Shown: positions 44,494 to 53,510 of the stretch, in pieces | Layout of the letters: the number at the start of each line of letters is the position of its first letter | Numbering within the stretch: position 1 is the first letter of the stretch | DNA from: Roseobacter denitrificans OCh 114 | GTDB lineage: Bacteria; Pseudomonadota; Alphaproteobacteria; Rhodobacterales; Rhodobacteraceae | Direction: 5' to 3' | NCBI RefSeq assembly: GCF_000014045.1 | Contig: NC_008209.1 | Coordinates: 2,131,001-2,195,000 of the forward strand | Length of the DNA: 64,000 nt | Program-made: the position numbers and the translations under genes | The notes under the pieces: generated by a model | What the model was told of the DNA's origin: nothing | The model's input: only the letters and a program-made list of their open reading frames with translations | The model's database searches: none

Positions 44494-44983
44494 TTACTTG
44501 CGGAAACTGTCCAGTGAGACGATCTCGGCGTCCTTTGCACCGTCTTTTGCCGGTGCTGCCTCCGCTTTGGGTTTTTCAACCTGCGTTGTGGGGGGGCAAC
44601 TGCGCGGGCGCTGCCTCTTCGTCCTCGTCATGCTGGGTTTCAAAGCGCAGCCCGAATTCCACGGACGGATCAACGAATGTCTTGATCGCGTCATAGGGGA
44701 TATAAAGCGGCTCAGGCGCATCGCCAAAGTTCAGCGTGACGGAGAACCCTTCGTCGGTCACTTCCAGGTTGTCGTACCAGTGTTGCATCACCACCGTCAT
44801 TTCACCGGGGTAGCGGTCAAACAGCCAATCGGCCAGCTCCGCATCGGGGTGGCCGGTGTCGAATGTGATGAAAAAATGGTGCTCCCCCGGAAGGCCGTGA
44901 TCGCATACATCCAGCAGCACCTTGCGGATCAGGCCGCGCATGGCCTCGTGCATCAAGTTGCCGTAGTCAATAGTGCGGGTCAT
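44494..44983 (-). pseudogene. sspB: SspB-like ClpXP adaptor with a G7 frameshift
   Basis: SspB delivers proteins with tmRNA tags to ClpXP. On the minus strand, MTRTIDYGNLMHEAMRG from 44983 leads into the substrate-binding beta fold (HHFFITFDTGHPDAELADW, FGDAPEPLYIPYDAI). After the acidic linker EDEEAAPAQLPP the frame shifts: at the seven-G run (44590-44596 on plus) one base too many ends it in HNAG and a stop at 44576. One G less continues as TTQVEKPKAEAAPAKDGAK and ends with EIVSLDSFRK, the usual ClpX-docking tail. So the tether is in the other frame. Sequencing error, a real mutation or slippage are all possible. Confidence 0.82.
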
Positions 44984-45074
44984 CTCATACCTGGGTGCAA
45001 AGAGTTCGTCTAACGCGAGCATAGCCGATTCCTCTGGGGATAAAAGAGGTCTCTGCGTCTTAACCGGCGTCGTT

Positions 45075-46322
45075 TTACAGAAGCGTCAGCGCAAGGCCCG
45101 CGACCGCCAGAATACCCAGTGTTTCCGCGATACCACGTTTAAGCAGCAGCACAACGACAGCGGCCAGCAGCGTCAGAGCGAGCGCATTGATGTCAAGCGA
45201 CGTCGGGACAGGGGCCGGGGCGGGCAAACCGGGTAGGGTGGTCACCTGCCCAAACAGCACATGGATTGAAAACCACACCGCAAGATTGAGGATCACCCCC
45301 ACAACTGCCGCGGTAATACCGCTGAGCGCGCCGGAGAGGCGCGGGCGTGTCGCGATCGCATCCAGATAGGGACCGGCGAGGAAAATCCATAAAAAACAGG
45401 GTGTAAATGTCACCCAAAGCGCAACCGCCCCCGCAGCCAGCGCCAAAAGCGGGCCGCTTTCATTGAACCCGGCGATCATGGCGACGAATTGCGTGACCAG
45501 AATGAGCGGTCCGGGCGTCGTTTCCGCAAGGCCCAAAGCATCCATCATTTGCCCGGTGGTGATCCAGCCATGCTCTGCCACCACGGTCTGCGTCATATAG
45601 GCCAGCACGGCATAGGCCCCGCCAAAGCTCACCACGGCCAGTTTCGAAAAGAACAACGCGATTTGCATCAAAAACATGTGGTCCATCAGGGCGAGCACAA
45701 CAATCGGGCAGCCCCATAGCGTGCCCCAGAGGGTGAGCGTCAAAACCGGGTTTGTGGCTGTCTCATGCGACGCCGAAGCCGCCGGTGTGGCGGGCGCCAT
45801 GGTCAATGCACCGACGGCAGCGGCCGTGGCGATGATGAGCGGATAGGGAATATTCAGGAAATACAGGGACATAAACGCGCCAGCGGCGAGGGCCCATGCG
45901 CCTTTGCCGGTGAGCGTCTTGCGCGACAGTTTCAGCAGCGCCTGCAGGACGATGATGATCACGGCGGCCTTGATCCCGGTAAAGGCTGCCTGAACCAACG
46001 GCACCTGTCCAAAATGGGCATAGATCAGGGCAAGGGCAAGGATCACAGCCGCACCGGGCAGGACAAACAACAACCCCGCGACCAGCCCGCCGCGCACACC
46101 GTCCAGACGCCAGCCGGCATAAGTCGCCAGTTGCATCGCTTCGGGTCCGGGCAGCAACATGCACAATGACAGCGCGCGCAGAAAACTGTCTTCGGACAGC
46201 CATTTTTTCTCTTCCACCAGCGTTTGATGCATCAGGGCGATCTGCGCGGCCGGTCCGCCAAAGGACAAAACACCGATGCGGGCAAAGACCCGGCACAATT
46301 CGATGAGTGTTGGCGCGGTCAT
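45075..46322 (-). CDS. chrA: Chromate transporter ChrA
   Basis: A 415-residue ChrA-type (CHR) transporter with two homologous halves. Half 1: IGVLSFGGPAAQIALMHQ and SLCMLLPGPEAMQLATY. Half 2: LAVVSFGGAYAVLAYMTQ and GLAETTPGPLILVTQFV. About ten hydrophobic helices. It exports chromate in resistant bacteria, but some CHR proteins have unclear roles. Lies 91 bp upstream of sspB on the same strand. Confidence 0.9.
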   Translation of the reverse strand: MTAPTLIELCRVFARIGVLSFGGPAAQIALMHQTLVEEKKWLSEDSFLRALSLCMLLPGPEAMQLATYAGWRLDGVRGGLVAGLLFVLPGAAVILALALIYAHFGQVPLVQAAFTGIKAAVIIIVLQALLKLSRKTLTGKGAWALAAGAFMSLYFLNIPYPLIIATAAAVGALTMAPATPAASASHETATNPVLTLTLWGTLWGCPIVVLALMDHMFLMQIALFFSKLAVVSFGGAYAVLAYMTQTVVAEHGWITTGQMMDALGLAETTPGPLILVTQFVAMIAGFNESGPLLALAAGAVALWVTFTPCFLWIFLAGPYLDAIATRPRLSGALSGITAAVVGVILNLAVWFSIHVLFGQVTTLPGLPAPAPVPTSLDINALALTLLAAVVVLLLKRGIAETLGILAVAGLALTLL

Positions 46323-46445
46323 TTCCGTACCTTTCGCGGCCTGCCGGGGGCGTGCGAGATGTCATGCGACGGGTTGTATCGCTAACCGCTTTGTCCCTGG
46401 TGCAAGAAGTGGCACATCGCCCCACACCGGGTCAATTGCGAAGGT

Positions 46446-46874
46446 TTACTTAAAAACCGTGCCACTGAGCATCAGTTCGAAGCTGTCAGGCGGCAGTTGG
46501 TCCAGTTGTTCGAAAAGGGACAGGAAATCAACGGCTGGATAGCTTTCAACGATGACATCCCCGTCAAGGCGCACCATCGTCAACCACCGCATGTTGACGG
46601 GTTTATCCGTGCCGGCCTTGAACCCATACATCTCAACCAGCGCAGAGAGCCACTCACCCTGTTCCACGCAATGAACCACCCGGATTTTCTGATCCGTGAT
46701 CAGGCTGTTGAAAACAGTGGCCAATTCGCGTGCTTCGGTCGTGTTGATGAGCCCACCGGGTATCAGCGATTCATTTTCAGGTGCGGGGCGGTAGATCTCG
46801 TCGATCATATCCGAGTTTCCCTTGACCCAGACCTCTTCATACCAGCGTTGGATGATTTCAGTTTTGCGCAACAT
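46446..46874 (-). CDS. SnoaL/NTF2-like protein
   Basis: A 142-residue protein with the cone-shaped SnoaL-like fold: N-terminal helix MLRKTEIIQRWYEEVWVKG, IPGGLINTTEARELATVFN, and the final strands VDFLSLFEQLDQLPPDSFELM. This fold is used by polyketide cyclases and many enzymes, so no reaction can be deduced. Start 46874 follows AGAACCT; the frame opens further upstream to 46907. Confidence 0.8.
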   Translation of the reverse strand: MLRKTEIIQRWYEEVWVKGNSDMIDEIYRPAPENESLIPGGLINTTEARELATVFNSLITDQKIRVVHCVEQGEWLSALVEMYGFKAGTDKPVNMRWLTMVRLDGDVIVESYPAVDFLSLFEQLDQLPPDSFELMLSGTVFK

Positions 46875-47039
46875 AGGTTCTCCCCGCCTTTCCACGCAGG
46901 ATACCATTCAGTGGCGTAGAAAGGGTAAACAAAAGCAACTTATGGTTGTTTTGTTCAGATTTGTTTTGGAGAGGTAAAGTGCAGGCTTCTGTTGCCAGGT
47001 GCCTGCGAACCCCGCCTTAGGTCGCTAAACCCAAGGAGT

Positions 47040-47288
47040 TAAGTTTCAGTCGCTGAAACCGCTTACGCGGCCATCGCAACTGGAGCACGATTGTCATTTG
47101 CAATTGTACAAGTTTCGCCGATAACGGTGGCAGACAGCCGAAACAAAGCAAACCCCTTTAGACGTTCGTCGATCCTGTTTCGACCCCATGATCCCCAAAT
47201 GAAGGATGTTTGGTGGAGTCGCCGGGTACCGCCCCCGGGTCCGATCCGCTTATTACGAGCGCGTTTATGTTCATAGTCCCGAAGGACG
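47040..47288 (-). ncRNA. ssrA: Permuted two-piece tmRNA
   Basis: Alphaproteobacterial tmRNA is encoded in circularly permuted form. On the minus strand the acceptor piece lies first: T-arm CCGGG-GGCGGTA-CCCGG and the end CGACTCC-A-CCA (CCA at 47211-47213). A 23-base spacer (47188-47210) is removed, then the coding piece begins GGGGTCG at 47187, which pairs with CGACTCC over seven base pairs (one G-U). The tag frame reads ANDNRAPVAMAA then TAA, with the resume codon at 47101 and the stop at 47063. A hairpin GTTTCAG/CTGAAAC (47043-47059) closes the coding piece. The tag is read after an alanine added from the tRNA part. Positions of mature ends are approximate. Confidence 0.92.
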
Positions 47289-47293
47289 CTATG

Positions 47294-47322
47294 AATATAG
47301 GCCAATCGCGCCCGAACCTCAA
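47294..47322 (-). promoter_or_regulatory. Sigma70-type promoter of ssrA
   Basis: On the minus strand TTGAGG (47317-47322) is followed by a 17-base spacer and TATATT (47294-47299). Transcription would start near 47287-47288, which fits the beginning of the acceptor piece. Confidence 0.75.
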
Positions 47323-47436
47323 GGGGTCCGAACGGTTTGTCGCGCTGGTTTATCATGGTGACAGGGCGCGCAGTTGGGGGGCGCGCGGCAGGTGGAAAAG
47401 GGGGCGCAGCCTGTACCAACAGGACGACCCCGTGCC

Positions 47437-47790
47437 TCAGCCGAGGTTCCCCGCCAGAAACCATGCAGCGAGCACGGCTTCGATCCCGCCGAAGAGCAGC
47501 ACCTTCTTGACGGGTGGTTTGTCAAAAATCAGCGACAGCACCCGACCCGACGCCGCCCCCGCGAAGGCAAAGCCGATCATCGCATAGGCCAGCGGGTCGC
47601 CAAGCAACAGGGCTGCCAGCCCCGCCGCGACGAACAGCCCGCCGACCGAGGCCCGCATTTCCGACAGCCCCATGGTCGACTCCGTTGGCGCAAGGTCCAG
47701 CACGCTGGCGGTGTAGCGCGGCGCAAGAAAGCCAAACAGGCCAAAGCCAATGGTCAAAAGCGCGCCGATTATGTTGAGAGTGTCAATCAT
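47437..47790 (-). CDS. DUF4345-like small membrane protein
   Basis: A 117-residue membrane protein with four probable helices: IIGALLTIGFGLFGFLAP, ASVGGLFVAAGLAALLLG, AYAMIGFAFAGAASG, and VLLFGGIEAVLAAWFLAG. The pattern and length are those of DUF4345 family members. No function is known. It is upstream of and on the same strand as ssrA. Confidence 0.75.
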   Translation of the reverse strand: MIDTLNIIGALLTIGFGLFGFLAPRYTASVLDLAPTESTMGLSEMRASVGGLFVAAGLAALLLGDPLAYAMIGFAFAGAASGRVLSLIFDKPPVKKVLLFGGIEAVLAAWFLAGNLG

Positions 47791-47850
47791 GGGAGACAGC
47801 TAGGTGCATGTCGCGCTTTGACAAGCAGCCAGTGACGGTTGCTGTGCGTG

Positions 47851-48360
47851 TCACTTCCTTTTCTTCCCGCCACCCTTGCTTTTGCTGCCGCCTCCCGCGG
47901 CGGCAGCTCCGGCACCGGCATCCGCCGTTTCGTGTGGTTCATATTTTATGTCGAGCAATTCACAAAGATATTCGCGGCAGTCTTCATAGCCCTCCAGTGC
48001 TGCGTTTCGCTGATCCCCGACGAGGGCTTCATAGGCGTCCTGTATGCGCGACTCCTTCTGAGGGTTGCCAAAATTATACACGTCACCGCGAATTTTGATG
48101 TGCGGATTGCGCATCTTGTTGCCCACATGACAATGAATCGCGGCTTTCATGCGAGGTACGAAAAAGCCATCCTGACCTTTGACGGTCTCCGTTGCATAAA
48201 GCTGCGCAACGTCTGTGGCGCCTGCAAGGGCCATCTGTTGTATTCGGGCGAGGTGCGCAACCACGGGGCTGTGATCGGCGCGTTTTTGCAACGGGCTTTT
48301 GGGGTTGGTGCGCAGTGACCTGCCGGTGCTGCGGGGCTTTGGGCTGCGGTTGGCGTGCAT
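47851..48360 (-). CDS. Basic conserved protein of unknown function
   Basis: A 169-residue protein with start at ATG 48360, which follows the strong GAAGGAGG site; upstream starts at 48393 and 48477 are also in frame. It has KGQDGFFVPRMKAAIHCHVG and KMRNPHIKIRGDVYNFGNPQ, then a low-complexity tail (AGAGAAAAGGGSKSKGG, then KKRK). I do not know this family. The basic tail suggests nucleic-acid or envelope association, which is speculation. Confidence 0.72.
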   Translation of the reverse strand: MHANRSPKPRSTGRSLRTNPKSPLQKRADHSPVVAHLARIQQMALAGATDVAQLYATETVKGQDGFFVPRMKAAIHCHVGNKMRNPHIKIRGDVYNFGNPQKESRIQDAYEALVGDQRNAALEGYEDCREYLCELLDIKYEPHETADAGAGAAAAGGGSKSKGGGKKRK

Positions 48361-48424
48361 CTGGCCTCCTTCGCGGGCGCGCGAAGCTCCCATGACGGAA
48401 AGCCTACCAACAATCGCGCACCGA

Positions 48425-49183
48425 TCAAGCGGAGGTTGCGCTCGCGGACCGCCCGGAGGCTGCAGCACGCGCGGCAAGAACGCTGCGCGCGAGGGTTTGC
48501 GTTTCGTTTTCCAACGCAGTCAGCCCGTCGAAGGTGGCCGCCGCATCCCTCGCGTCGATGGCATCGGCAATTGCCGTATGCAGTGCCACGATACGCGCGC
48601 GGTCACGGGCGGTGAAGGTGATCATGTTCATCAAGGGCTGCATGGCCTCAACCGCCCCGGCGAGTTGATAGCTTAGCACCGGGTTGCCTGCGCCATCGAC
48701 AAGCGCGCGGTGGAACGCGACATCGGAGGCGCAAAAGGCTTCGTCTGTAAGCCCCGGTTGATTCTGGCGGTGAATTTCGGCCCGCATGGTCGCGAGGTGA
48801 TCCGCCGTGCGCCGCTCTGCCGATAGGGGCGAACAGGCGCGTTCCAGCGCATAGCGCGCCTCGCAGGCGGTGCTGAAGCTGACGGCATTCATCGACAACA
48901 ATAGGGTCGAGGTGGTGATTTGCTGCGGATAGGCGTCCTGAAACGAAATCCGGTTCACAAAGGCCCCGCCGGTGGCACCGCGCTGCGTGCGGATCAGCGA
49001 TTGCGCCGCCAGTCGTTTGAGTGCCTCGCGCACGGTCGGGCGCGAGACGTCGAAGTGTTCCGCCAGTTCCGCCTCCGACGGCAGGCGTGCATCCACCAGC
49101 AAGGTGCCAGCCACGATGGCATCCCGGATCGCGGCTGCAATCTGGGCGGATAGATCGGCTGGGTTTTCAGGATCAATTTTCAT
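48425..49183 (-). CDS. GntR/FadR-family regulator
   Basis: A 252-residue regulator. Residues 10-75 form the winged helix with ARLPSEAELAEHFDVSRPTV and REALKRLAAQSLIRTQRG; the rest is an all-helical FCD ligand-binding domain (AEIHRQNQPG, ASDVAFHRALVDGAGNPVL), which commonly binds metal and an organic acid. It is divergent from the DUF2182-DUF1326-DinB-dmdA-acuI set with 71 bp between starts. GntR regulators beside dmdA are common in roseobacters, so it probably controls this locus, though it is not proven. No clear palindromic operator was seen. Confidence 0.9.
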   Translation of the reverse strand: MKIDPENPADLSAQIAAAIRDAIVAGTLLVDARLPSEAELAEHFDVSRPTVREALKRLAAQSLIRTQRGATGGAFVNRISFQDAYPQQITTSTLLLSMNAVSFSTACEARYALERACSPLSAERRTADHLATMRAEIHRQNQPGLTDEAFCASDVAFHRALVDGAGNPVLSYQLAGAVEAMQPLMNMITFTARDRARIVALHTAIADAIDARDAAATFDGLTALENETQTLARSVLAARAAASGRSASATSA

Positions 49184-49254
49184 ATGTCTTACATTTAGTG
49201 TTTGCCCGTTTTCTAATTGTCTGGCATTTGAAGTGCAAGGAAAAGGAATCCCCC

Positions 49255-50043
49255 GTGCACGGTATTATGCGCTCCACCCTCTGGCTTGGTTTTTTCGGTG
49301 CCATTCTGGCGGCGTGGTGGGTGATGTATGCGATGGCGATTGACATGGATGTGGATATGCTGGGGCGTCCGGGTGAAATGGGCGCGCGTATGGCCGCGAT
49401 GGATCCGCGCATGCCGATGTATATGCCGATGGCGAACTTCGGGCCGCTGTTCTGGATGTGGGCCGTGATGATGGCGGCGATGATGCTGCCGACGCTGGTG
49501 CCGACGCTGCGCGCCTATGAGGACCTGATGACCAGTGCCACGGGCACGCGGGCCGGGTGGTCCGGCGTGCTGCTGGGATATTTCATCGTCTGGGTTGCCT
49601 TTGCCGCGCTGATCACGGGGGTGCAGCTGGCGCTGCTGTTTGGCGGCGTGATTGACATGCTGGGCATCGCGAAAAGCCCTTGGGTGGCAGGGGGCTTGCT
49701 GATCCTTGTGGGAGCTTTCCAGTTCACCCGCACCAAGGAGGTTTGCCATGGCGTATGTCATTCCCCGATGATGTATTTTCTGGGCCATTGGCGGACGGGT
49801 TTCGCGGGGGGCTTGCGCATGGGGCTGGGACTTGGTGCCTTTTGCGTGGGATGTTGTTGGGGGTTCATGGCGCTTGGCTTTGTCGGCGGCGTGATGAACC
49901 TTGCATGGATGGGTCTTGCGACACTGTTCATGGTCATCGAAAAACTGCCCCAGATCGGGCATTACGTCACAAAACCAATGGGGTTTGTCCTGATCATCGC
50001 GGGGATCGCGGTGTTGGGCTGGCCCGTCTTTTCGGGAGGATAA
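49255..50043 (+). CDS. DUF2182 integral membrane protein
   Basis: A 262-residue membrane protein (DUF2182, predicted metal binding). Several hydrophobic helices: LWLGFFGAILAAWWVMYAM, FWMWAVMMAAMMLPTLVP, GVLLGYFIVWVAFAALITG, and GFMALGFVGGVMNLAWMG. A Met-rich stretch (MAAMDPRMPMYMP) and CHGVCHSPMM may bind metal. GTG 49255 behind AAAGGAA is the preferred start; ATG 49267 is possible. It precedes DUF1326, a known frequent pair. Confidence 0.85.
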   Translation: MHGIMRSTLWLGFFGAILAAWWVMYAMAIDMDVDMLGRPGEMGARMAAMDPRMPMYMPMANFGPLFWMWAVMMAAMMLPTLVPTLRAYEDLMTSATGTRAGWSGVLLGYFIVWVAFAALITGVQLALLFGGVIDMLGIAKSPWVAGGLLILVGAFQFTRTKEVCHGVCHSPMMYFLGHWRTGFAGGLRMGLGLGAFCVGCCWGFMALGFVGGVMNLAWMGLATLFMVIEKLPQIGHYVTKPMGFVLIIAGIAVLGWPVFSGG

Positions 50044-50046
50044 GGC

Positions 50047-50754
50047 ATGGCGAAGAACAGAAGGGCGGATGCGGATCGGTTGCCGATCAGTCAGCGCATT
50101 GATCAACGAATGCCGAACCCGAAGCGTCGGCAAAGCAGCCCGACCGAATGGGCGATCAAGGGCGAGTTGTTTCTCAACTGCTCCTGCACGGTATTTTGTC
50201 CCTGTGTCGTCAGCCTTGGCGCACACCCGCCCACCGAGGGGCATTGTCATGCGTGGATGGCCATCGCCATCGACGAAGGGCACTTTGAGGGCGAAGACCT
50301 CGCCGGCCTCAATATCGGTCTGCTCGTGGACATCCCCGGTCGCATGGGGGAGGGCAACTGGAAGGTTGCCGCCTATGTGGATGAACGCGCCAGTGGCAAG
50401 GCCTATAACGGTATCCTGCAGATCTTTTCGGGTGCTGCGGGCGGCACCACGGGGCTGTTCACCATGCTGGTCAGCGAGATCATCGGCGCGGAACGTGCGC
50501 CGGTTGAGATCGTGCGCGAGGGCAACCGCCGCTCCATCATGATCGGGCGCAAGATACAGGGCGAGATCGAGATGCTGGCGGGCAAGGATCCGGAGCATCC
50601 GGTGATGGTCAGCAATTCCAAATACTGGATGGGTCCGGATATCATCGCGGCCACGGGGCTCAAAAGCCGGGTGCGGGATTATGGCCGCGTCTGGGACTTT
50701 GGCGGTAAATCGGCGGAAATCTGTCCGATCGACTGGAAAGGCCCCAAGCCGTGA
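50047..50754 (+). CDS. DUF1326 protein
   Basis: A 235-residue DUF1326 protein. The family Cys cluster is LFLNCSCTVFCPCVVS near residue 40, with HCHAWMAIAIDEGHFEG next and the GYNGILQIFSG-like region in the middle. The fold is unknown to me but is often coupled with DUF2182, here 3 bp downstream of it. Its stop overlaps the GTG start of the DinB gene. Confidence 0.87.
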   Translation: MAKNRRADADRLPISQRIDQRMPNPKRRQSSPTEWAIKGELFLNCSCTVFCPCVVSLGAHPPTEGHCHAWMAIAIDEGHFEGEDLAGLNIGLLVDIPGRMGEGNWKVAAYVDERASGKAYNGILQIFSGAAGGTTGLFTMLVSEIIGAERAPVEIVREGNRRSIMIGRKIQGEIEMLAGKDPEHPVMVSNSKYWMGPDIIAATGLKSRVRDYGRVWDFGGKSAEICPIDWKGPKP

Positions 50755-51260
50755 TCGACTCGCGCTATGTGCAAACCATGGCGCGCTACAACAGCTGGCA
50801 GAACAACCAACTGATGCCGGTGTTGGAGGCCATGTCGCATGCAGAGCTGACCAAGGATCGCGGGGCGTTCTTTGGCAGCCTTATGGCGACCGCGAACCAT
50901 CTGCTGTGGGGCGACATCCTGTGGATGAGCCGTTTTGACCCGTCCGTGCAGCCACCGCAGGTGGGCGGGGCGGACAGCACGAAACTGCATCCCAAGATCA
51001 TGTCATGGGCGGCGGATCGCTTCCGTATGGATGGCAAGATCCGGTTCTGGGCCGATGGCTTGCGCGCTGTCGATCTGATCGGCGACATAACGTGGTACTC
51101 GGGCAGTCAGGAGCGCGACATAACTACGCCGCTTGCAACAGCCATTGTTCATTTTTTCAACCACCAGACCCATCACCGTGGTCAGATCCATGCGATGCTG
51201 ACCGCTTCGGGGCGCAAAGCTCCGGTAAGTGATCTGGTCTTCATGCCACAGGATGCTTGA
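50751..51260 (+). CDS. DinB-family protein
   Basis: A 169-residue DinB/YfiT-like four-helix protein. The metal-binding pattern is visible as ATANHLLWGDILWM and HFFNHQTHHRGQIHAML. DinB-like proteins include thiol-dependent transferases and many proteins with unknown substrates. GTG start overlaps DUF1326; it lies one base before dmdA. The place in the dmdA cluster suggests a role in thiol or sulfur handling, but this is inference. Confidence 0.87.
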   Translation: MIDSRYVQTMARYNSWQNNQLMPVLEAMSHAELTKDRGAFFGSLMATANHLLWGDILWMSRFDPSVQPPQVGGADSTKLHPKIMSWAADRFRMDGKIRFWADGLRAVDLIGDITWYSGSQERDITTPLATAIVHFFNHQTHHRGQIHAMLTASGRKAPVSDLVFMPQDA

Positions 51261-51261
51261 T

Positions 51262-52365
51262 ATGGCGCTTATCTCTCCGTCGCGCAGGCTGCGCCGCACC
51301 CCTTTTTCCGATGGTGTGGAGGCCGCAGGGGTCAAGGCCTACACGGTCTACAACCGCATGTTGCTGCCCACCGTCTTTGAAAGTGTGGAGGCTGACTACC
51401 GTCACCTCAAGGAACATGTGCAGGTCTGGGATGTTTCGGTCGAGCGTCAGGTCGAACTGCGTGGCCCGGATGCCGCCCGCCTGATGCAGATGCTGACCCC
51501 GCGCGATCTGCGCGGCATGCTGCCGGGGCGGTGCTTTTACGTGCCCATCGTGGATGAGACGGGTGGCATGCTGAACGACCCCGTGGCGGTCAAGCTGGCC
51601 GAAGACCGCTGGTGGATTTCCATTGCGGACAGTGATCTGCTGTTGTGGGTCAAGGGGATTTCCAATGGCTATCGACTGGATGTGCTGATTGATGAACCGG
51701 ATGTCAGCCCGCTGGCCATTCAGGGGCCAAAGGCGGACGAACTGGCCGCCCGTATCTTTGGCGACAGCATCCGCGACATCAAGTTTTTCCGCTTTGGTCT
51801 CTTTGAATTCGAGGGGCGTGAGATGGTCGTGGCGCGGTCGGGGTATTCCAAACAAGGCGGTTTTGAGGTCTATGTCGAGGGGTCGGATATCGCGATGCCG
51901 CTCTGGGATGCGCTGTTCAAGGCGGGCGAGGACCTGAACGTGCGCGCAGGGTGCCCCAATGGCATTGAGCGGATCGAGGGCGGTCTGCTGTCTTATGGCA
52001 ACGACATGACTGACGACAACACGCCGCATGAATGCGGGCTTGGGCGGTTTTGTGATACGCAGACCGCTATTGGCTGCATCGGTCGGGATGCCTTGCTGCG
52101 CGTGGCCAAGGAAGGACCGGTGCAACAGATCAGGGCGATTGCGATCGAGGGCGACCGGCTGCCGCTCTGTGACCGGGCCTGGGGGCTTTACGCCGGGGAT
52201 ACGCGCGTTGGGCAGGTCACTTCCGCTGCCTGGAGCCCGGATCACCACACCAATGTCGCCATCGGCATGGTGCGCATGACGCATTGGGATACCGGCACAA
52301 GGCTGCGCGTTGAAACGCCGGATGGCGCGCGCGATGCGACCGTGCAGGCCGGTTTCTGGCACTGA
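51262..52365 (+). CDS. dmdA: Dimethylsulfoniopropionate demethylase
   Basis: DmdA moves one methyl group of DMSP to tetrahydrofolate, making methylmercaptopropionate, the first step of the demethylation pathway in marine bacteria. The 367-residue protein begins MALISPSRRLRRTPFSDGVE, and has LKEHVQVWDVSVERQVELRG, MLTPRDLRGMLPGRC, VAVKLAEDRWWISIADSDLL, RSGYSKQGGFEVYVEG, and NTPHECGLGRFCD, which I recall as DmdA-specific versus glycine cleavage T proteins. ATG 51262 follows ACAGGA. It is followed 80 bp later by acuI, the standard roseobacter pair. A GCCGG/CCGGC hairpin lies between them at 52380-52394. Confidence 0.93.
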   Translation: MALISPSRRLRRTPFSDGVEAAGVKAYTVYNRMLLPTVFESVEADYRHLKEHVQVWDVSVERQVELRGPDAARLMQMLTPRDLRGMLPGRCFYVPIVDETGGMLNDPVAVKLAEDRWWISIADSDLLLWVKGISNGYRLDVLIDEPDVSPLAIQGPKADELAARIFGDSIRDIKFFRFGLFEFEGREMVVARSGYSKQGGFEVYVEGSDIAMPLWDALFKAGEDLNVRAGCPNGIERIEGGLLSYGNDMTDDNTPHECGLGRFCDTQTAIGCIGRDALLRVAKEGPVQQIRAIAIEGDRLPLCDRAWGLYAGDTRVGQVTSAAWSPDHHTNVAIGMVRMTHWDTGTRLRVETPDGARDATVQAGFWH

Positions 52366-52445
52366 TGGTTTTTGCTTTTGCCGGGCTTTCCGGCAGGGGC
52401 GTTCAACACCAACGACAGGGGCAAGTCCCCGGATAGGAGAGAGAC

Positions 52446-53438
52446 ATGTTTAAGGCGCTTGTGGTCAACAAGGACGAAGAGAGCGGCAAGACCTCCGCTG
52501 CGGTCGAAGAGATGACCCTCGACCAACTGCCCGCGGGCGATGTCACGGTTGCGGTCGAATACTCGACAGTGAACTATAAGGACGGGCTGTGCATCGGGCC
52601 CGGTGGCGGGCTTGTGCGCAACTATCCGCATGTGCCGGGGATCGATTTCGCCGGCACTGTCGAGACGTCCGAGGATGCCCGTTATGCGCCCGGCGACAAG
52701 GTCGTGCTGACAGGCTGGCGCGTGGGAGAGGCGCATTGGGGCGGCTACGGCCAAAAGGCGCGCGTCAAGGCCGATTGGCTGGTGCCATTGCCCGCCGGTC
52801 TGGACACGCGGCAAGCCATGGCGGTAGGGACCGCCGGGTTTACCTCGATGTTGGCAGTCATGGCGCTGGAAGATCACGGTCTGACACCGGGCAACGGGCC
52901 GGTGCTGGTCACCGGTGCTGCGGGCGGCGTCGGGTCGGTCGCGGTCGCGATCCTCGCAAACCTCGGTTACGAGGTCGCTGGCGTGACCGGACGGCCCGAA
53001 ACCGCAGATTACATCAAATCGCTGGGTGCGGCGCAGATCGTCGCGCGTGACGAGATCAACGAAACCGTCAAACGCCCGCTCGAGGCCGAAACATGGGCTG
53101 GCTGCGTCGATGCGGTAGGCGGTGCCATGCTTGCGCGGGTGCTGGGGCAGATGAAATACGGGGCGTCGGTCTCTGCGGTCGGATTGGCCGGGGGGGCGGG
53201 GCTGCCTGCCACGGTGATCCCGTTCCTGTTGCGCGGTGTGAACCTGCTGGGCATTGATTCCGTCATGCAGCCCTATGACAACCGGGTCCGCGCCTGGGAG
53301 CGGATCGCGCGTGATCTGCCGATGGACAAGCTCGAAGCGATGGTGCAGCCCGCAACACTTGCCGATCTGCCCAAGCTCGGCAGTGATATCCTCAAAGGTC
53401 AGGTCAAGGGCCGCGTGGTCGTAGACGTCAACGCCTGA
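52446..53438 (+). CDS. acuI: Acryloyl-CoA reductase AcuI
   Basis: AcuI reduces toxic acryloyl-CoA to propionyl-CoA with NADPH, part of DMSP/acrylate breakdown. The 330-residue medium-chain reductase has STVNYKDGLCIGPGGGL, PGIDFAGTVETSED, the Rossmann loop VTGAAGGVGSVAVAIL (about residue 155) and the VNLLGIDSV region. ATG 52446 follows GAGAGA. It stands after dmdA and before the BCCT transporters. Confidence 0.94.
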   Translation: MFKALVVNKDEESGKTSAAVEEMTLDQLPAGDVTVAVEYSTVNYKDGLCIGPGGGLVRNYPHVPGIDFAGTVETSEDARYAPGDKVVLTGWRVGEAHWGGYGQKARVKADWLVPLPAGLDTRQAMAVGTAGFTSMLAVMALEDHGLTPGNGPVLVTGAAGGVGSVAVAILANLGYEVAGVTGRPETADYIKSLGAAQIVARDEINETVKRPLEAETWAGCVDAVGGAMLARVLGQMKYGASVSAVGLAGGAGLPATVIPFLLRGVNLLGIDSVMQPYDNRVRAWERIARDLPMDKLEAMVQPATLADLPKLGSDILKGQVKGRVVVDVNA

Positions 53439-53510
53439 AATCCAGTGTGAACGTATGGCCCGGTAGCCAAGGACAAGGCCTACGCGCGGGCAAAGCGTAC
53501 ACATCCGATG

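Noticed and set aside
47063..47464. A 133-residue minus-strand ORF
   Set aside because: Its end is the tmRNA tag and most of its length is the permuted ssrA gene; there is no protein family signal.
49021..49254. Upstream extension of the DUF2182 gene
   Set aside because: The extension lies over the divergent GntR gene; the GTG at 49255 has the ribosome-binding site.
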